DNA of 64,000 nucleotides from Mycoplasmopsis pulmonis (GTDB lineage Bacteria; Bacillota_I; Bacilli_A; Mycoplasmatales; Metamycoplasmataceae): NCBI RefSeq assembly GCF_900660575.1, contig NZ_LR215008.1, positions 1 to 64,000 of the forward strand, read 5' to 3'. Shown piece by piece: positions 56,624 to 64,000 of this stretch (position 1 is its first letter; each line of letters starts with the position of its first letter). The notes under the pieces were generated by a model. It saw only the letters and a program-made list of their open reading frames with translations, ran no database searches and was not told where the DNA came from. The position numbers and the translations under genes were made by a program.

Positions 56624-57284
56624 AATTTATATTGTAGGCACTCCCATAGGTAATTTATCAGATATTACTCTAAGGGCTCTAGAAACACTTAAAAAAGTTG
56701 ATTATATAGCTTGCGAAGATACGCGAGTAAGTAAGATTTTATTAAACCATTATCAAATTAATAAACCACTTTTTTCTTATCACAAATTTAATGAAAAATC
56801 AAAACTTAATTACATTTTTGAACTTGTTGAATCAGGCAGTGATGTAGCTTTAATAAGTGACTCTGGAATGCCTGTTATTTCTGATCCTGGATTTTTGTTA
56901 ATTAGAGAAGCTAAGAAAAAAAATATCGACCTTGAAGTAATTCCTGGAGTTTCAGCCTTTAGCATGGCTTTTGTAAAATCATCATTTCCACTTCCTTTTA
57001 GTTTTTTAGGATTTTTAAATGATAAAACTGGCAAAAGAAAAAATGAACTTAAAAAACTTAGTGCTGGAATCAGTTATATTAGCTATGTTTCAAAGTATAA
57101 ATTGATTCAAACCTTAAAGGATTTAAAAGAAGTTTTTGGTTTGAATGTAGAGGTATTTTTGACAAGAGAGTTAACTAAAAAATTTGAAAACGACTACACT
57201 GGAACAATTGATGAAATTATTGACCAGCTAGGTGAGAGTATTAAGGGTGAATTTACACTTATTTTTTTTATAAAACAAGCTTAG
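56616..57284 (+). CDS. rsmI: 16S rRNA (cytidine-1402-2'-O)-methyltransferase RsmI
   Basis: RsmI methylates C1402 at the ribosomal P site. The 222-residue protein shows the tetrapyrrole-methylase-like fold: 'IVGTPIGNLSDITLRAL', 'CEDTRVSKILLNHY', 'ALISDSGMPVISDPG' and 'VIPGVSAF'. It is about 60 residues shorter than the E. coli protein, lacking a C-terminal extension, as usual for Gram-positive relatives. ATG overlaps the holB end. It ends the replication/repair cluster. Confidence 0.94.
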   Translation: MAKIYIVGTPIGNLSDITLRALETLKKVDYIACEDTRVSKILLNHYQINKPLFSYHKFNEKSKLNYIFELVESGSDVALISDSGMPVISDPGFLLIREAKKKNIDLEVIPGVSAFSMAFVKSSFPLPFSFLGFLNDKTGKRKNELKKLSAGISYISYVSKYKLIQTLKDLKEVFGLNVEVFLTRELTKKFENDYTGTIDEIIDQLGESIKGEFTLIFFIKQA

Positions 57285-57322
57285 CATTTTTGATATTTAA
57301 TGTATAATTCTTTTTGTTTGTG

Positions 57323-57398
57323 GTGAATATGGCGAAGGGGTCAACGCATCGGGTTGTGGTTCCGACATTCGCGGGTTCGAATCCCGTTATTCACCCCA
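57323..57398 (+). tRNA. tRNA-His (anticodon GUG)
   Basis: The acceptor stem is GTGAATA (57323-57329) with TATTCAC (57388-57394), followed by discriminator C and encoded CCA. The anticodon loop TTGTGGT gives GUG. The T loop is GTTCGAATC. The base before the stem, G57322, pairs with discriminator C73, the tRNA-His identity element. A TATAAT lies at 57303-57308, about 14 bases upstream. Confidence 0.95.
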
Positions 57399-57424
57399 TT
57401 TTTTTATGCTTTTTTCTAAAACAA

Positions 57425-57462
57425 AAAACAAAGTTCATCATTTAAAAATGAACTTTGTTTAA
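57425..57462. terminator. Bidirectional terminator between tRNA-His and the 5'-nucleotidase gene
   Basis: AAACAAAGTTCAT pairs with ATGAACTTTGTTT over a loop of about nine bases. It can terminate tRNA-His transcripts and the convergent minus-strand gene. Confidence 0.8.
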
Positions 57463-57486
57463 AATTATTTTTTTAAGTTTCTAGCA

Positions 57487-59613
57487 TTATTGAGCTGGAA
57501 AAATTATTTTTTGTTTTGCTAAAAATTCTGGTTTATTAACCTCATTTACTTGATATCCAAACAATTCTTTTTTAGCCTCATCATTAGGATTTTGATATTT
57601 TTCAAAGTAGCTTGTAAAGATTTCAACTTGAGAATTTAATTCTAAGACTTTAACAATTTTATTTTTATTTCCTGGATCATCAAGATTTAGCATTGTATAA
57701 CCATCTCCACCAATAGAAATAAAGTCATTAGTTGTAATGTAATAGATTTGATTTTCATCTATGTCTTTTCCATTAATTTGAATTTTCTTAACTTTGTATT
57801 GGTATTTTTTGCTTCCTTGTACTAGAGTTTTTTCAACTATAGCTTCATAACTCACATTTGAAGAAAGCTGAGAAAATCCTCCTGTTTGTCCCTTTTGAAG
57901 TCCATGAGTAATGGCTTGTTTTAGAACTGTTCCATTAACTTTTAAAGTAACAGAGTTATTACCAAAAGGAGCAATGGCAACTAGATCACCTTTTTTAATT
58001 TTTCCAGTTTTTAAATCAACTCTTAATCCACCACCATTTACTAAGGCAATGTGATTGTCTAAAGTTGCAGCAGCTAAATTTTCATTAGTTGAATTTGCCT
58101 CTCAGAACTTAGCTAAAGTAGCTGCATGAGCTAAGGAATTAGCTCATAAAACTCCTAAAGGAGTAGCTTTTGTTCTTCCTGAAATATAAGTATTTCCACC
58201 AATGACTACATCTTCGGTGTGTCTAAAACTTTGCTCAGTTGTAAATAATTCAATATTGTTTTCAACGTTATATAAATCCTCTAGTAACCTAATTACTTCA
58301 GAGGTATAGTTTGCATTTGCAACTAAAACTTCATTGACATTTCTTAGAGACTGTTCAACTCTTGAAATTGTTTTAGTTTTAGTATCAAAAACAATATCAA
58401 TTTCACCAATATATTTACTATAAGCTTCAGTTTGAGTTAAATATCTTTTATCATAAACATACTTTTGATTTTTAATTGGAATATAAGTATGAGAGTGGCC
58501 ATCTATTAATAAGTCAATATCTTTAACTTTTGATATTAAAGTTGAAGAGTCTCACTCGACTCTATCTCTTCCAATTCCTAGGTGAGTTGTGGCAATAATT
58601 AAATCAACATTTTCTTTTTGCTTAATTTCAGCTATAACTTTTTTAGCTTCAGTTACTGGATCTCTAAATTCTACTAAAACTGAATTTTTTGGGCTTGAAG
58701 TATAAGCTGTATCTGGAGTTGTTATTGCAATAATTGCTACTTTTAAACCATTTTCCAAATTTTTAATTAAATATGGTTTAAAAACTCTTTGGCCTACTTT
58801 TGATTGATCATAATTTGCTGGAGCAACTTTACCTTCATAGTCTTTATAATAAATATTTGCAGAAAGAAAAGGACTAGCTTTTCCATTATCTAATTTAGAG
58901 TTATATTCATTTAATTTTTTAATATGTTCTAAACCAAAATCAAATTCATGATTTCCAATTGTTAGTGAATCATATTTCAAATGTTTAGCAATTTTTGAAA
59001 TTGTTTCACCCTTGTCAAAATCTGACAATGGAAGTCCTTGTATTAAATCACCAGCTGAGATTAGTAAATCACGATTTTTATCACTTAAAAATTCTGAAAT
59101 TGCTTCAAAACCTACATAATTACTAAATCTTCCAGTATCTGTTTTTAATCTTCCATGTTCATCATTTGTATGAAAAATTTTCACTGATTTTAAGTGAGAT
59201 TTTTTTTCACTATCTCTAATTTGTTTATTAAGTGAATTTAAATTTTGCACTAAGGGCTTAAGATTGTTTTGGTATTCAGCATAAATTGAAAACAATAAAT
59301 CTTTTTGTGCACTTAAAGCTGATCTATATTCAAGAGATTTTTTATCATGCTTTTTGTCTAATCCATTAATTTCCTTATAAATGTCTTGATGTTTTTTAGC
59401 TAAAGAGGACAATTTTTCATTGTAATTTTTTAAAATTTTGAAATATTCTTCTCTTAATTCTGTGTCAGTTTTAGTTTTATTAACTTGAGTGGTTTTTTCT
59501 TCGGTTTTTGGTTTTTCTATCTTACTAACATTGCAACTAGTTGCTACTGTAAAAATTGTTGGAATGGCTAAAAAAGAAGACATTACCAAGAATAATTTTT
59601 TTCTTAATTTCAT
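57487..59613 (-). CDS. Surface 5'-nucleotidase/UDP-sugar hydrolase-like lipoprotein
   Basis: The 708-residue minus-strand product has a lipobox with Cys27 (TSC). A Lys/Glu-rich helical spacer (about 35-140) follows, then a metallophosphoesterase domain with TNDEHG (149-154), GDL (188-190), GNHEFDFG (220-227) and a DGHSH motif, and a C-terminal nucleotidase domain with 'NGGGLRVD' and 'IAPFGNN' and a tail with 'DFISIGGDGYTML'. The enzymes dephosphorylate external nucleotides so that nucleosides can be imported. The spacer is not normal for the family and may act as a stalk. Trp TGA at three or more sites. Confidence 0.9.
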
Positions 59614-59811
59614 AAAATTTAACTCCTTTTTTTTGTAAAAATGTAATCAATAAAATTTAATTATACAATTGAGTTTTTTAAAATTTCACTTAATTTAAAA
59701 AAGTCTAAAAAAATAGTGAAATTCTAAGAATAATTGCTAGAGCCCATTTATAATTTAACTACCTTAAAAATTATAATTTTTAAGTTTGTCCAAAAATAGA
59801 AAAGGAAACAA

Positions 59812-60996
59812 ATGCATAAAAAATTTTTATTAACTTTTGGCTTGCCTTTTTTGATTGGTGTGCCAGCCTTAGCTACAATCGCTTGTAAAATCAATGACAA
59901 TGGAAAAAATCAAATCCAAAGACAAGTTCTATCTTTTATTTCAAAAGACAAACAAACTGATCACGAAAAGTATTTATCAGCTAAAGCAGTTTTTGATTTT
60001 AGTACTGAAAATGTAACAACAAGAGCAGGACTTCCTGTTAGAAAAAGTGTGATGATTTTAGGAATTTACAAAAACTTAGGAATCAAAGCAAATAATTCCC
60101 TTTCAAGTCAAAGTAAATTTGTAGAGCATGTTAATAATCTATTAGATTCAAAAGATCAGCTAAAAATAAAATCTGAAGATATTGACAAAGTTTATATTTC
60201 AACAAATGTTGATACAAATAAAAATATTGACAATGACTTTGTAAAAAGTACATACAAAAATCCAATAGTCACTGAAAATTTAAAATTTGTAATTATTAAA
60301 AAAGATAAAAATGTTATTGAAATCAGTGGTGAATTAAAAATCAAATTAGATGATTATCGAAAAGTTGATTCAAGCACACTTCAAGCAACAACAAAAAATC
60401 CAGTCATTGATTTAACTAAATTAACAGTTAGCAATGATTCAATTGTAAATAATAAAATTGAAGCTTCAAAAGTAATAAATTATTTAAATCAATATTTTAA
60501 AGTTGCTCAACATGGTCACCAAAGTCCAAACTGGCCTTTAAAAGGCAACATCGATGAAAATGAAAAATTCATTTTTAAAAATGTTTCTGGTGAAAATCAA
60601 AAAATTGAATTAACTGATACTGAAAAAAATGATCCTAAAATCATTGGAATTAAATATACACTTCCTGAATCAAAAATTCATCAGTTAATAAAACTTTATG
60701 AAACAAATGCAAAATTAAATGATGCCTCTAAAACTCACGGTGATTTTCCAAAAGCTAGAGTTGGTAGAGCTGTTGAAGAATTAAAATTTGAATTAACTGA
60801 TAAAACCAAAGAAAAAGAGAGCTTAACACTAAATGATCAAGGTGAAGTTGAAATTGAAGCTGATTTAACTATTTCATTTATTAGTCACTGAGGTTGAATT
60901 AAAAAACCAGAAGATAGAACAAAATACTTAGACAGAATTAGAGAGTGAAAACTTACAAATATTAAATTCAAAGTAAAATTTAATAAAACAAGCTAA
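59812..60996 (+). CDS. Surface lipoprotein of unknown function
   Basis: The 394-residue lipoprotein has Cys25 in an IAC lipobox. The sequence is hydrophilic, rich in Lys, Asn and Asp, with a beta-strand pattern: two similar-looking parts (about 40-190 and 210-390), each ending in an 'L.F.I/L..K' strand set. No enzyme motif is seen. TGA is Trp near the C-terminus. The divergent spacer of about 200 bases to the 5'-nucleotidase gene holds both promoters; AAAGGAAA precedes the ATG. Confidence 0.72.
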
Positions 60997-61023
60997 GTTT
61001 TAAAATAGAAAAAAATATGAATG

Positions 61024-61053
61024 ATACTCTTAAATTTTTTTAAGAGTGTTTTT
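61024..61053 (+). terminator. Terminator after the lipoprotein gene
   Basis: ACTCTTAA (61026-61033) pairs with TTAAGAGT (61041-61048) and is followed by a T run. Confidence 0.75.
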
Positions 61054-61055
61054 AT

Positions 61056-61786
61056 TGTTTTTGATGATGTTTTTATTTTAGAAACATATTATTTCAATCC
61101 ATTATTAAAATCCAATTTTAATTATCAATATTAAACATTTAAACAAATTAAAAAAGAATAAAATAATCTCCTTTAATATAGGGGTGATTCTCAAGTAACT
61201 AAATATAAGAGCAAGAAAGAAATGATTTCATTTTTTAAGACATTTTATGATGCAAAACTAAGATAAAAAAATGCATGTTTTAGTACAAAATTAAATTCTT
61301 TAAAAAACAAAAAAAATCTTTAATTTTACAAACCAAAAAATTTCTTATCATAAAGAAAAAAATAATACTCAAGATCAAAAAAATAAAAAATCATTTCATA
61401 AAAACAAAAACATATTTAGTTTAAAAATTTGAAATGTATATTCATTAATAGAATAATGAAAAATTGTGATCGATACTGGAATGAAAAATAAGTCAAAAAG
61501 TTGAGATGTTATAAGTATTTTAAATATTATTTTTTTGTTTTAATTTATAAACTTCTTTAATTACATTTAAGTTCTTTTTGTGTTAATGAAATAATGAATT
61601 TTTAGAATAACAAAACAACTAATCATTTTATAAATTCAAAAGCATTTTTTAATTATTAATTAAACCATAATTAAAACTAAAAATTTTGATTTAATAAAGG
61701 TTAAAAATTAATATGTAATTTTTTATATAAAATTTTTATATAACTTCAATATTAAAATTGATAATTAAGTTTTGCAAAGGATTGGG
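61056..61786. other. 730-base gene-free A+T-rich stretch
   Basis: No frame of useful length or known RNA motif is seen on either strand. The stretch has short A and T runs and scattered stop codons. Its right end carries the promoter and AAAGGA site of the next gene. It divides ordinary genes from the more A+T-rich, unfamiliar block that follows, so it may mark the edge of an acquired or decayed segment. Confidence 0.5.
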
Positions 61787-62980
61787 ATGGTTAGTGAAAA
61801 TGTTATTAAAAATTTATTAGAATATTTAGACTTACAAGATTTCAATTTTAAATTGGTAATTCAAGGTAGTTTTGTTTTAAAGAAAGAAAAAGTGATTTCA
61901 AGAAATCCAAATGATTTAGATTTGATATTGATCTCAGATGAAATTGATTCAATTACAAAAAATAAAAATTGAAATATTTTAAAAAGCAAGTTAAAGATAA
62001 TTTCTACTTATGTTGATAATCCAATTTTCAAAAAGGTATTGATAGAATTTGATAATAAAAAAATCTTTCTAGAAATTCACCTTATGAAAAAACTAGATGA
62101 AAAGTTTTATTATAAATTACTTAATAAAAATATTTATGCAGTTACTATTGAATTTGCAAAAATAGCTAAGATATTTCAAATTTATGATTTGAAAGATACA
62201 AAAAATTGAAAATTTGTTAATAAAGAGAAAAAAATAAAACAAACAATAGAAGATCTAGGAAACATTTTCATTTCCGAAAATGAAGTAGATAAATTAATAA
62301 AAAATGAAAATAATATTACCTATTTAACAATTCTTAGCAATAGCTCAATATTATTTTTTCTTAGAAATTGAAATTATTGCACATTTTTTAGTGAAGACTT
62401 TACATTAATTAAATCTATAGATAAGGTATTTGCTGATCGAAGATTGATAAAATGGATGACAAAGTTTTTTTATAGTCTAGATTTTCAAAAGATAAAAATA
62501 ATAAATAAAATTGTAGATATTTTTATAAGAAACAAAATTGTTTTTTTGGATATTTTGTTTGAAAAAAATAATTTTAAAAATTTTGAATTAAAAGAACAAA
62601 AGCAAAATTTTGTTTCAAAAAATAAATCCAATTTCTTTTATGGAAATGTTATTTTTTTAAATAATTTTGAATTAATAGTTGATGCAATAAAATTTTTCCT
62701 ATTCAAGATATTTATAAATGAAACAAAAGTTAATTTTATTGATGAAATTCAAATTCTTTTCAGAGATTCAAAATTATGAAACCATGAAAACATCCTAATT
62801 TCAAAAAAGTTTAAGTATAAAAATATATTAGAAAAATGAAATATTAAATATATTTATAGCAATGATATTGATGAAAATCAAATATTTTTACCAATTCAAA
62901 ATCAAAAGATATTATTAGAAAACATAATCATTCTTTATGTTTTTTTAAATGGTTTAATTTTGGAAAAACAACTTGATTAA
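61787..62980 (+). CDS. Orphan nucleotidyltransferase-fold protein (AbiEii-like)
   Basis: The 397-residue frame crosses several TGA Trp codons. Near the N-terminus, GS at residues 27-28 is followed 15 residues later by D43-x-D45 (NDLDL), the G-S...D-x-D pattern of nucleotidyltransferases. The 'VIQGSFVLKKEKVISRNPNDLDL' spacing recalls AbiEii/MenA-type toxin NTases. A third acidic residue may be in 'FLEIHLM'. The rest is helical and very Lys/Ile/Asn-rich. ATG 61787 follows AAAGGA at 61776-61781. No AbiEi antitoxin gene stands next to it. Base composition is lower in G+C than its neighbours. The role (defence, toxin or tRNA modification) is open. Confidence 0.55.
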
Positions 62981-63185
62981 AAATAATCTGATAAATGATC
63001 AAATTTTAAAAATTTTCATTTTTCATTTTGCTTAATTTTATATAGACATTTTTTAAAATTAATAGACATTGATTTAACAAATAAATAAAATTTTTTCATG
63101 GTAAAAATTTTTATCTATAAAAACTTATAAAATGAAAATTTTTTATTGAATTAAGTATATTTTTCATGTATTTTTTTATAATTTT

Positions 63186-63212
63186 TTTATATGTAGAATC
63201 TCTACATATAAA
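63186..63212. promoter_or_regulatory. Perfect 12-bp inverted repeat before a secreted protein
   Basis: TTTATATGTAGA (63186-63197) is repeated in inverse complement as TCTACATATAAA (63201-63212) with ATC between. It lacks a T run, so it is not a typical terminator. It ends 25 bases before the next ATG, a place for an operator or recombinase site. A CGAGGT ribosome site follows at 63225-63230. Confidence 0.6.
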
Positions 63213-63237
63213 TTAAATATAAACCGAGGTAACAACA

Positions 63238-64000
63238 ATGAAAAGTATTCTATTTTTAAATTTATTAGGCTTAGTATCACCTGTTAGCCCAATACAAGAA
63301 AGCTCACAAGTAGCCATTCATGAAAATAATGTGAATTCTCCTCAACTAAACCAAGAAGTAAGAGAAGAATTTGCAAAAAATTTAAATGAAAAAAATTATC
63401 TTTTTGAATTGATAAATTATTTAACTATTGAAGAGCAAAAAAAATTCAAAATTGATTATGTTATCAATTCTCAAAAATTAAAAAATTTTTCTTTTGATGA
63501 TTTTAATTCATTTTTTGAAACTAAAATTTTTGAAAATGAAGAAGAAAAAAATATTTATTTTGATGAATATTTAAAAAATGATTTTATTTATCAAAAATTT
63601 TATAATGAAGTAAAAGATCAACTACCAAAGAAAAGAGGTAGAAGAGCTATTTTATCTTCAAGACAAAGAGAAACTCTAAGTGATTGAATAAAAACCTTGA
63701 TTGAAAAACTTGAGTCGTATAAAACATCACTAGATAATGCAACTTTTGGAACACAAATTGCAAAAAATGTTGGAACAGTGGTATCAACTATTTCTGAATT
63801 TACTTCAGTGCCAATTTGAAGTTTGGTTTTTTTGGCAATTGGTTCTTTAACTGAATTTATTTCAACTATTGTTCATATAGGATATGAATCCTATTATAGT
63901 GAATCCATTGAAGAATTACCATCAATAATTAATGAATTATCAAATTATTTTAGAACTATCTCTTCAATAGATGATGACTCTTATGAAGATTTTTATTTAT
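63238..64000 (+). CDS. Secreted or anchored protein, cut by the window end
   Basis: The visible 254 residues begin with a short export signal (about 1-18, LFLNLLGLVSPVSPIQ) without a lipobox Cys. A charged helical region follows with a basic KKRGRRA patch near residue 132, then one or two membrane-like segments (about 185-215, VPIWSLVFLAIGSLTEFISTIV). TGA is Trp twice. The end lies beyond base 64000. I recognise no family. The layout, with a soluble N-terminal part before a hydrophobic hairpin, resembles pore-forming or surface proteins only loosely. Confidence 0.6.

Overview
This window reads as the origin region of a wall-less mollicute of the Hominis-group Mycoplasma type (Mycoplasmopsis/Metamycoplasma). 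DNA is very A+T-rich, TGA must be read as tryptophan in most long genes, lipoproteins with a Cys lipobox are common, and the P80-P60-HinT module, NADH oxidase and a nuclease-ABC transporter operon are typical of this group. M. pulmonis or a close relative would fit, but the species is not proven here. All coordinates below come from joining reading frames across TGA codons, so many genes are longer than a standard-code reading would show.

Layout. 1-4201: dnaA, an origin-like spacer with DnaA-box-like motifs, dnaN, a YaaA-like S4 protein, a choline-kinase-like phosphotransferase and a convergent LicD-like gene. 4382-9764: the P80/P60/HinT operon, then rplK-rplA. 9765-10690: a gene-poor, decayed-looking stretch with several terminators. 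10718-12973 (minus strand): an anchored repeat surface protein and a PQ-loop (SWEET-type) transporter gene broken by one base. 13061-18854: mnmE, tatD, rsmA, a small membrane protein and a PTS IICBA glucose-type permease. 19539-23351: two surface lipoproteins, the first with M23 peptidase residues and a 19-T tract at its promoter. 23528-27579: lipoamide dehydrogenase, NrnA-like phosphoesterase, NADH oxidase.

27714-35505 is one tight seven-gene operon: binding lipoprotein, surface nuclease, ABC ATPase with a large coiled-coil insertion, two permeases and two small membrane proteins. It probably digests external nucleic acid and imports the products. 35810-42500 holds lplA, serS and five alpha/beta hydrolases, four of them a tandem array. 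42756-45983 is a half-size ABC exporter pair; the second gene is frameshifted in an A tract. 46008-48428 (minus) is a restriction-modification pair whose C5-cytosine methyltransferase is interrupted by an (AC)11 repeat that sets it out of frame (phase OFF).

48533-57398 returns to housekeeping: fmt, gap, a YwaF-like membrane protein, the replication/repair cluster dnaX-ybaB-recR-tmk-holB-rsmI, and tRNA-His. 57487-64000 has a surface 5'-nucleotidase (minus), a lipoprotein, a 730-base empty stretch, an orphan nucleotidyltransferase-fold gene and the start of a secreted protein behind a perfect inverted repeat. Salvage is a theme: surface nuclease, 5'-nucleotidase, NrnA, HinT and thymidylate kinase together outline a route from external nucleic acid to internal nucleotides. 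The second theme is switching: one dinucleotide repeat, one promoter-proximal homopolymer and two homopolymer frameshifts lie in surface, transport or restriction genes.
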